Shown here in pieces: positions 18,660 to 24,790 of a stretch of 64,000 bases of DNA; position 1 is the first letter of the stretch; each line of letters begins with the position of its first letter. This DNA is from Methylobacter sp. GTDB lineage: Bacteria; Pseudomonadota; Gammaproteobacteria; Methylococcales; Methylomonadaceae. Location of the stretch: contig NZ_JAUXVR010000006.1 in the NCBI RefSeq assembly GCF_030680395.1, positions 124,001 through 188,000 of the forward strand, in the 5' to 3' direction. The notes under the pieces are model-generated. The model had not been told where the DNA came from. It worked only from the letters and a program-made list of their open reading frames with translations, and ran no database searches. The position numbers and the translations under genes were made by a program.

Positions 18660-19267
18660 TACGGCTGATAAACGAACGCGGAGAAATAACCGTTACGCTC
18701 AGAAAACTGCCAGTTTTTATCGTAATCCTGATACTGGTAATTTTTTGATTTGGCAACCACCGTGGGATGACTTGTTACCACGCACAACGGCGGATTGTTG
18801 ATGGTTGCTTGCCCGCCTGTTATGCCCTGAATACTTTCAATATCGGCCTGAGCTATATCGGGAATAATCACACACCGACTGTCGCCCTGCTCCTGATAGT
18901 CGATTTTTACTTTTTTCACACCCAAAACTTCACTAACAAAGCTCATTAAAATGGCCGGATGTCCGCCTTGCTGACCGCTAAATATTTTCACAATCGCATC
19001 AAATTGGCTGTCATCGGCTCGCTCGTCTACATATAAAGCCGCTTGCCAATTACCGTCTTTCATATGTCCCGGCGAGTAACAGGCCATCGCAACATTCAAA
19101 CCGTCCAGCGATTGCTCATTCAGATGCCCTTGTTCAATATGCCATGCCACCAGCAGTTTACAATCGCCATTTGTCGGCGGTTGCAGCCATACGCAAGGAC
19201 AGGCGGTTTCACAGTTACAGGTTTCAAAATAACTGCCCTGCAAAATCCAGTTTTTAGTTTCCGACAT
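18659..19267 (-). CDS. DUF1326 domain protein
   Basis: A 202-residue soluble protein with the DUF1326 hallmark near its start, LQGSYFETCNCETACPCVW, carrying a CxC...CxC cluster that could bind metal or act in redox. Later parts (VAWHIEQGHL, SGQQGGHPAILMSF) are typical of the family. The function is unknown. It sits between the SDR gene (8 bases upstream) and DUF2182 (one-base overlap), so it is part of a tight operon likely read from the sigma-54 promoter upstream of the DUF938 gene or from an internal promoter. Confidence 0.88.
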   Translation of the reverse strand: MSETKNWILQGSYFETCNCETACPCVWLQPPTNGDCKLLVAWHIEQGHLNEQSLDGLNVAMACYSPGHMKDGNWQAALYVDERADDSQFDAIVKIFSGQQGGHPAILMSFVSEVLGVKKVKIDYQEQGDSRCVIIPDIAQADIESIQGITGGQATINNPPLCVVTSHPTVVAKSKNYQYQDYDKNWQFSERNGYFSAFVYQP

Positions 19268-19275
19268 GCTGCCTC

Positions 19276-20010
19276 CTAAAACGGCTCTTTAAACGGCCTC
19301 AAATCCAGCTCATGAGTCCATGCGCTGGGATGTTGTTTGTGGATGGCCCAATAGGTTTCGGCGATGGCATCCAGTTGTAACAAGCCATCCTCACCTTTAG
19401 CCTTAACATAGTCCGGGAACTGGCTTCTTGCCCGTTCGCCGTCGATTACCCCGTCAATAACGGTATGCACCACATGGATGCCATGCGGCGAAAACTCTCT
19501 TGCCATGCCTTGCGCCAGCGCCCTTAAACCGGCTTTAGCCGCTGCAAATCCAGTGAACGGCGGTTTTGCTCTTAGTGACGCTGTCGCCCCGGTAAAAAAC
19601 AGCGTTCCCTTTTGCTTATCCTTCATTGCATTAACCGCTTCCTTGCCGAACAAAAAGGCACCCAGGCAATTTTGCTTCCAAAGCGCGGTAAAGGTTTCCG
19701 CATCCGTTTCCAGCAAAGGCGATGGGATGTTGCTATCTACATTATAGGCGGCAATATCAATACTATAACCATCCAATCGAACCACTTTAAATAAGTGCGC
19801 CACGTCACGTTCAATCGTTGCATCGGCAATCACTATGCTGACTAAGCCGCCGTTTTGCCTGATTTTTTCCGCCACCTGTTGAAGCTTGTCTTCACTTCGA
19901 CCGGCTATATAAACGTGCAATCCTTTTGTTGCAAAATATTTGGCAAGTGTTGCGCCTAAACCTTGCTCCGGACCAACCCCGATAATAACGGCTGAACATT
20001 TTTTCTCCAT
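19276..20010 (-). CDS. SDR family oxidoreductase, catalytic Tyr replaced by Phe
   Basis: A 244-residue Rossmann protein with an unusual cofactor loop, GVGPEQGLGATLAKYF, instead of TGxxxGIG. The expected YxxxK catalytic pair reads FAAAK (in GFAAAKAGLRALAQGMAREF), so the Tyr is Phe. The following HGIHVVHTVIDG stretch is known from a subgroup of SDRs with this Phe. Oxidoreductase activity is therefore uncertain. It lies 123 bases downstream of DUF938 and 8 bases before DUF1326 in the same direction. Confidence 0.88.
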   Translation of the reverse strand: MEKKCSAVIIGVGPEQGLGATLAKYFATKGLHVYIAGRSEDKLQQVAEKIRQNGGLVSIVIADATIERDVAHLFKVVRLDGYSIDIAAYNVDSNIPSPLLETDAETFTALWKQNCLGAFLFGKEAVNAMKDKQKGTLFFTGATASLRAKPPFTGFAAAKAGLRALAQGMAREFSPHGIHVVHTVIDGVIDGERARSQFPDYVKAKGEDGLLQLDAIAETYWAIHKQHPSAWTHELDLRPFKEPF

Positions 20011-20099
20011 CGTTAATTCCCTAAACTGAACATTATTGAGAAGGGCTAAAGGCTAAAAAATTGAAATTCACCTCAAACTTAAACGCAAGATTTTAACGC

Positions 20100-20132
20100 A
20101 AGATTTTTTCGCCCTTCGCCCTTCGTCTGTTT
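20100..20132. repeat. Half copy of the CGCCCTTCGCCTG repeat
   Basis: CGCCCTTCGCCCTTCG followed by a T-run matches one arm of the palindromic repeat at 30890-30947. Another half copy is at about 32475-32498. It lies between DUF938 and the SDR gene. Confidence 0.45.
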
Positions 20133-20789
20133 TTAATCCTTTCTGCCAAATATCAGCGAGAAATTATTAGCAGGCATATTAATCTGCTCTTTTAACTCCA
20201 AACCATGATTTTCAGCCGCTTTTTTCAGGTCTGCGACATCCTTTAAGCCCCATTCCGAAACACCTGCAGAACTTAATGTTTCATGAAACTCTTTATTGGA
20301 ATCGGTGGTGAAGGTACCTTCAACCTGAAACGGACCGTAAATCAGCAAAAAACCATTATCATCCAGTAAATGTGAAGCACATTTCATCATGCCGTCGGCA
20401 ATTGAAATAGGCGCTACCTGAAAAATATTGATACAGAAAATGGCCGCAAATGAATGCGGCTTGCCTGCATTAAACCAGGTTTCAGGGTGGGTTAAATCCA
20501 GATGAGCGGGGTCGGCAATATTATCGTTCTTGTGATCGACGGACAGTTTCTTGATATTTTCAAAAACATCCTGATCCTTATCGGAAGGATGAAAATGCAA
20601 ATGCTCGAAATGCGGCGCAAAATAGTTAATATGCATGCCGCTGCCGCTGGCAAGTTCCAAAACATTTGCCGGATCTTTAGGCAGTTTTTCTTTTAAAACG
20701 CCTAACAGCGGTTCGCGGTTGCGGTTTCCGGCCCAGGCAACATATTCGCTTAATGGATGTGGATCTAAAGGTGGTTTATCTTGGTTCAT
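20133..20789 (-). CDS. DUF938 SAM-dependent methyltransferase-like protein
   Basis: A 218-residue DUF938 protein. The motif VLELASGSGMHINYFAPHF (about 38-56) is the family's version of the SAM-binding glycine loop. Further family blocks are LHFHPSDKDQDVF, NIFQVAPI and GFLLIYGPFQVEGTFTTDSN near the C-terminal half. The start (MNQDKPPLDP) has a strong AGGAG about 9 bases upstream. The substrate is unknown. A near-perfect sigma-54 promoter lies just upstream, and a sigma-54 activator diverges from it, so expression is probably inducible by whatever that activator senses. Confidence 0.88.
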   Translation of the reverse strand: MNQDKPPLDPHPLSEYVAWAGNRNREPLLGVLKEKLPKDPANVLELASGSGMHINYFAPHFEHLHFHPSDKDQDVFENIKKLSVDHKNDNIADPAHLDLTHPETWFNAGKPHSFAAIFCINIFQVAPISIADGMMKCASHLLDDNGFLLIYGPFQVEGTFTTDSNKEFHETLSSAGVSEWGLKDVADLKKAAENHGLELKEQINMPANNFSLIFGRKD

Positions 20790-20825
20790 TTTTAACTCCT
20801 CGTTGTTAGTTACAGTTCAGATAAC

Positions 20826-20842
20826 AGCAAGTGTCGTGCCAG
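20826..20842 (-). promoter_or_regulatory. Sigma-54 (-24/-12) promoter for the DUF938 gene
   Basis: Read on the minus strand the sequence is CTGGCACG, then ACAC, then TTGCT. This matches the sigma-54 consensus YTGGCACG-N4-TTGCW at every defined base, with correct GG-to-GC spacing. The predicted transcript would start near 20815, leaving a leader of about 25 bases that contains the AGGAG site of the DUF938 gene. A sigma-54-dependent activator gene diverges from the same intergenic region. Confidence 0.85.
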
Positions 20843-20903
20843 CAATTATCAACCATTTTTCTATTAAATTACAATAACTTGATTTTTAACGTTGCCAGAT
20901 AAA

Positions 20904-20918
20904 TGAAGCCGTGCTTCA
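20904..20918. promoter_or_regulatory. Candidate operator/enhancer, TGAAGC-CGT-GCTTCA
   Basis: A perfect 6+3+6 inverted repeat lies about 65 bases upstream of the sigma-54 promoter (toward the activator gene) and 30 bases before the activator's own ATG. That is where an upstream activating site for a Fis-type activator would be expected. It could serve both activation of DUF938 and autoregulation. Only one good copy is seen. Confidence 0.4.
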
Positions 20919-20947
20919 ATTAAAGAAAATTTACTTCACAAAACATC

Positions 20948-22507
20948 ATGAACAATAACTCTCTTTCCGATTTAACGCCTGTTTTTTTCCTGCAAACTTT
21001 CATCCTTGAGTTGATGCATGCCAGCGAACAACAGGGACAAAAGCACTGCGAGCAATTGATTGAACACATTGCCAAAACTGCCGGATGCTTTTTTGAAGAA
21101 ACCTATCGGGAAGAAACCCATAACAGCGAATTGCTCGACACAGAAAGCTATACCGAACTCATCCTCGGCCTTAAAAACAATATCGGCGGTAAATTTTCAC
21201 TGGTTTCCAGTAATCAAGATTGCATTACCGTTACCAACAGCTGCTGCCCCTTTGGCGACCGGGTTACCAACTTTCCCGAATTATGCAGAATGACATCCAG
21301 CGTCTTTGGCGGCATCGCAGCCAGAAATTTCGGTTACGCCAAAGTGGAAATCAAACAAAGCATCGCCCGCCACGACGGCAAGTGTGAAGTTTGCGTATAC
21401 ACCAACCCGAACGCGGCAAAAGATCATCCGGGCATGGAATACACCGACACCACACCCGTTAAGGAAATGCAGGATATTAACGAGCTGCACTCGCGCATTG
21501 AGCAGAGCATGCAACAAATCTGGCGCAAACAAAGCAAGCAGCCGACAAAAAAACACCAGCCTCCGGCGATTATTGCCAAATCGCCGACCATGCAGAAAAT
21601 ACTGCAGGCCATCGAAGTGATTGCACCGACATTGGCAACCGTGCTGATTCAGGGGCAAACCGGCGTCGGCAAGGAATTGATCGCGCGCGCCATACATGCG
21701 ATGAGCGACCGCTGCAATAAACCCTTTATCCCGATCAATTGCGGCGCAATCCCCGAAAGCCTGATCGAGAGCGCACTGTTCGGACATGAAAAAGGCGCGT
21801 TCACTGGAGCCATCGAAGTGCATCAAGGTTATTTCGAAAGAGCCGAAGGCGGAACCTTGTTTCTGGATGAAGTCGATACCCTGTCTCCTGCGGCACAAAC
21901 CCGACTGCTTCGGGTACTACAGGAAGGCGAACTGGAACGGGTCGGCGGCAAACAAACCCTGTCGGTTGACCTGAGAATAATCTCCGCAACCAATAACAAC
22001 CTGGAACAACTGGTCAAACAAGCCCTGTTCCGCAACGACCTGTATTACCGCATCAACGTAGTTCGGTTAAGCATCCCGCCGCTGTCCGAACGCCCGGAAG
22101 ACCTGCCGTATCTGGTGCAATTGATTGTGCAGCGTTTGAGCAAGAAATATAACAAGGCGGTTGAATCGGTCAGCCGCGAAGTCATGCAGAAAATTCGCGC
22201 TTATCCGTGGCCGGGCAATGTCCGCGAATTGGAAAACATCCTTGAACGCAGCATTTTATTTGCCACCGGCAAAGAACTGACCGAATTGGATTTACCTCTT
22301 CAAACCAAAACACCTAACCTTGAGCAATGGAAAGACATCAAAGAACAGGCCCTTGCCAAGGCCGAACAAGCGTATCTTGAAAGCGCGCTAAAACAGCATC
22401 AGGGCGATGTAAAAAAGACAGCCGAAGATATGGGCATTACTTCGCGGGCTGTCTATACCAAGTTGAAAAAGTATGGGGTTAATTTGGCGGATTATCGTAG
22501 AGCTTAA
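20948..22507 (+). CDS. Sigma-54-dependent activator with MetOD1 sensor domain
   Basis: A 519-residue NtrC-type regulator. Residues about 10-165 form a methanogen-output-domain-1 (MetOD1)-like sensor, rich in Cys (C47, C92, C99, C100, C113, C146, C149; motifs VTNSCCPFGD and GKCEVCVYTNP), so metal, redox or thiol sensing is plausible. A helical linker follows (about 170-195). The AAA+ domain covers about 205-440: Walker A GQTGVGKE (235-242), GAFTGA (283-288, the sigma-54 contact), and Walker B GGTLFLDEVDTL. A Fis-type helix-turn-helix is at about 475-515 (KTAEDMGITSRAVYTKLKKYG). No receiver domain is present, so direct ligand control is likely. It diverges from the DUF938 gene, which has a sigma-54 promoter. 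Confidence 0.93.
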   Translation: MNNNSLSDLTPVFFLQTFILELMHASEQQGQKHCEQLIEHIAKTAGCFFEETYREETHNSELLDTESYTELILGLKNNIGGKFSLVSSNQDCITVTNSCCPFGDRVTNFPELCRMTSSVFGGIAARNFGYAKVEIKQSIARHDGKCEVCVYTNPNAAKDHPGMEYTDTTPVKEMQDINELHSRIEQSMQQIWRKQSKQPTKKHQPPAIIAKSPTMQKILQAIEVIAPTLATVLIQGQTGVGKELIARAIHAMSDRCNKPFIPINCGAIPESLIESALFGHEKGAFTGAIEVHQGYFERAEGGTLFLDEVDTLSPAAQTRLLRVLQEGELERVGGKQTLSVDLRIISATNNNLEQLVKQALFRNDLYYRINVVRLSIPPLSERPEDLPYLVQLIVQRLSKKYNKAVESVSREVMQKIRAYPWPGNVRELENILERSILFATGKELTELDLPLQTKTPNLEQWKDIKEQALAKAEQAYLESALKQHQGDVKKTAEDMGITSRAVYTKLKKYGVNLADYRRA

Positions 22508-22524
22508 GCAAGGTCGGACAACTG

Positions 22525-22553
22525 CGGTTCATCCCCACGGGCGTGGGGAACAG
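22525..22553. repeat. Single type I-E-like CRISPR repeat, no array
   Basis: A 29-base unit, beginning CGGTTCATCCCC and ending GTGGGGAACAG, has the length, stem (CCCCAC/GTGGGG around GGGC) and flanking bases of type I-E CRISPR repeats. No second copy occurs at a spacer's distance on either side or elsewhere in the window, and no cas gene is present. It lies 18 bases after the sigma-54 activator's stop. The hairpin could double as a terminator, but there is no T-run. Confidence 0.6.
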
Positions 22554-22640
22554 CTCGGTAGCAATGAGTGATGGATTTCGTTATCACTCTGCCCATCCTA
22601 CCACGCTATCCCAGAGCTTAATTGATAGAAGCAGAAATGA

Positions 22641-22695
22641 CATGGATACTCAGGATACACAGGATTTTTTATCCTGCTCATCCTGAGTATCCATG
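22641..22695. repeat. Long perfect palindrome with nested stem
   Basis: Arms CATGGATACTCAGGAT (22641-22656) and ATCCTGAGTATCCATG (22680-22695) are perfect 16-base complements. Inside, CAGGAT (22660-22665) pairs with ATCCTG (22671-22676) over a five-T loop. It is inserted between the orphan CRISPR repeat and the hsdS relic. It could be a small mobile palindrome, or act as a terminator for the convergent genes. Confidence 0.7.
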
Positions 22696-22701
22696 TTCAA
22701 G

Positions 22702-22795
22702 CTATTCGCTCCAGACGCGGGCGAGAGTAGCCGGTTTTTTTTCGCGAAGCGGGCAATCAGTTCGCGGTTGGCGGCGATTTCGGATTCTATCTTCA
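22702..22795 (-). pseudogene. Relic of an HsdS C-terminus, frameshifted
   Basis: Downstream of the HsdM-S gene the minus strand reads KIESEIAANRELIARFAKK in one frame and, after a run of eight A, KPATLARVWSE-stop in another frame, ending at 22702. Together this is the typical last segment of type I specificity subunits and M-S fusions (NRELIxxFExKIQATLARVWGE). It overlaps the tail region of the HsdM-S gene in a different frame. A shift in the poly-A run, plus an earlier one, separates it from the gene. Sequencing error in the homopolymer is possible. Confidence 0.55.
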
Positions 22796-24775
22796 CTACG
22801 ATGGAAGAAATGCAGATATGTTGATTCGTTTCTTTGCGGCTTTCAATAATGTTTCTGTTTCGCGTATTACTCTTTCGGCCAACTGGACAATGTCTTTATC
22901 AGATGATGAATCTCGAAGTACTGCTGCTGCCGCTGTCATTGCAGCTGCTTTAGTATTGATCAAATCAGACTCGATGACCTCCTCTTGAAGGGTGATTTTC
23001 GGTACCGGAATCATGACATCGGCAAGTTGGCTACTGTTCATCGTCACGTTTGTCGCTCCGCACATCAGGGGCACCAATAATTCTTGACTCATGGCACTCA
23101 AAAAAATATGGAGGTATTTCGGGTGAATTACCGTTTCATCTTTAACGAATAAAGCGCACATTGTGTTTGCCAACGCAAACTGCCCTTCCTGATAGTGTAT
23201 GCGTTTAATGTCTGCTTTGCCATGACCAGCCGAGGATACAAGAGGAATGCAAACTGCTTTACCTTCAAAGCTCCAATGATCCGCAGATTTTCGATCTTCA
23301 GCAGGTACCACCATTACAAAATTACCGGGTTGAGTGGCCATGTTCGGAGACAATCCATCACGGATCTCACATAGTTCATCAATGCGCATGAGCGGAACCT
23401 CTTTACGATGAATCACTCGATTTGGGAGATCATGCCAGCGTCCCAGCAGATGTACATTCTTGCCACCTGAGAGCACTGCTTTTGATATTGCATAAGACCG
23501 AAGATCGTTATTGGGCCTCTCCCAATGCTGTTTATCGCATATAGATTTTTTGAAGGATTCAATGTGCTTTAGCGCGGCATCGAGCTGGGAACCAGCAATC
23601 GGGTCGCGCGTGTCACTTTGCGAAAAACCATCATTATCAATCTCTATAAACAGAACAGAATCACTTTGTCGGCAGAGACCACGATCAATAATCAAGATGT
23701 GTGTTTTGACGCTAGCATATGGCTTGAAGACTCCATGCGGAAGCGTAATATCTGCGAGCAGAAAACCCTTATCTATCAGTGTTCGCCGTAATTGAGTATG
23801 CCCTCCTTGCGCAACAAAATGTATTCCTTCTGGGATAATAATTCCTGCTCTGCCTGTCGAAGTTAAATGCTCAATAATATAGTCAAGAAACAGAACCTCA
23901 GAACGCTTTGTTGTGATAGAGAAAAGTTTGTGCGGTTTGATGCCGCCTTTCGGCGACATGAACGGCGGATTGGCGAGAATCACGTCGGCATATTCGTTCC
24001 AGCGCTCTTCGGATGTCAGCGAGTCATATTCGAAGATGTGCGGATCGGTGAAGCCGTGCAAGTATAGGTTCACCAGCGACAGGCGCACCATGTCGGGTGA
24101 GATGTCGTAGCCCTTGAAGTTGGTGGCGAGGCGACCTCTTTCATCCGGCGTCAGGGTACTATTGTTATTGGTGTCAGTATTGGTACGCAGAATGTGTTTG
24201 TATGCGGAAATAAGAAAACCCGCTGTGCCGCAAGCTGGGTCAAGGATCACTTCGCCTTTTTTGGGTACCATCACCTCAACGATGAAATCAATGATGTGGC
24301 GCGGGGTGCGGAACTGGCCCGCATCGCCCTGCGAACCGAGAACAGATAGCAGATACTCGAAAGCGTCGCCAAGGCGCTCGGAATGGTCGTAGCTGAATTC
24401 GTCGATGATTTTGAGAAAACTCTTGAGCGTCTCGGGGTCGCGATACGGTAGATAAGCATTTTTAAAAATCTCGCGAAACAGCGCCGGGATGCCGGGATTT
24501 TGCGGCATGGTGGTGATGCCTTCGCCGTAGAGGCCGATCAATTCATGGCCGCCAATACCCGCACTCATCAACTTGGCCCAGCCGTAACGAGCGAAGTCTC
24601 CGGTAAAAAATTTGCGCTTGCCGCCCAGTTCCTCGGCTTCGGCATCCATGTCATCCATGAATTTGTAAATCAGGGCGATGGTGATCTGTTCGACCTGGGA
24701 TTTCGGGTCGGGGACTTTGCCGACGAGAATATCGCGAGCGGTGTCGATACGGCGTTTTGTAGCAGTGTCCAGCAT
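22796..24775 (-). CDS. Type I restriction methylase fused to a partial specificity domain (HsdM-S)
   Basis: A 659-residue N6-adenine methylase. The helical HsdM N-domain covers about 1-135, followed by SAM motif I LDPACGTAGFL (178-188) and catalytic motif IV NPPF (269-272). Residues about 460-650 are not methylase but a specificity-type target recognition domain (LCEIRDGLSPNM, GQFALANTMCALFVKDE, VTMNSSQLADVMIPVPKI) with a C-terminal helix. Only one such domain is present, so recognition would need a dimer or a missing S gene. Downstream lies a frameshifted HsdS end, suggesting the C-terminus has been altered. The start is 15 bases after hsdR in the same transcript. Confidence 0.85.
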   Translation of the reverse strand: MLDTATKRRIDTARDILVGKVPDPKSQVEQITIALIYKFMDDMDAEAEELGGKRKFFTGDFARYGWAKLMSAGIGGHELIGLYGEGITTMPQNPGIPALFREIFKNAYLPYRDPETLKSFLKIIDEFSYDHSERLGDAFEYLLSVLGSQGDAGQFRTPRHIIDFIVEVMVPKKGEVILDPACGTAGFLISAYKHILRTNTDTNNNSTLTPDERGRLATNFKGYDISPDMVRLSLVNLYLHGFTDPHIFEYDSLTSEERWNEYADVILANPPFMSPKGGIKPHKLFSITTKRSEVLFLDYIIEHLTSTGRAGIIIPEGIHFVAQGGHTQLRRTLIDKGFLLADITLPHGVFKPYASVKTHILIIDRGLCRQSDSVLFIEIDNDGFSQSDTRDPIAGSQLDAALKHIESFKKSICDKQHWERPNNDLRSYAISKAVLSGGKNVHLLGRWHDLPNRVIHRKEVPLMRIDELCEIRDGLSPNMATQPGNFVMVVPAEDRKSADHWSFEGKAVCIPLVSSAGHGKADIKRIHYQEGQFALANTMCALFVKDETVIHPKYLHIFLSAMSQELLVPLMCGATNVTMNSSQLADVMIPVPKITLQEEVIESDLINTKAAAMTAAAAVLRDSSSDKDIVQLAERVIRETETLLKAAKKRINISAFLPS

Positions 24776-24790
24776 GATATAAATTGGCCT

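Noticed and set aside
22500-22700. A CRISPR array
   Set aside because: Only one repeat unit is present; the sequence 32-33 bases on either side has no second copy.
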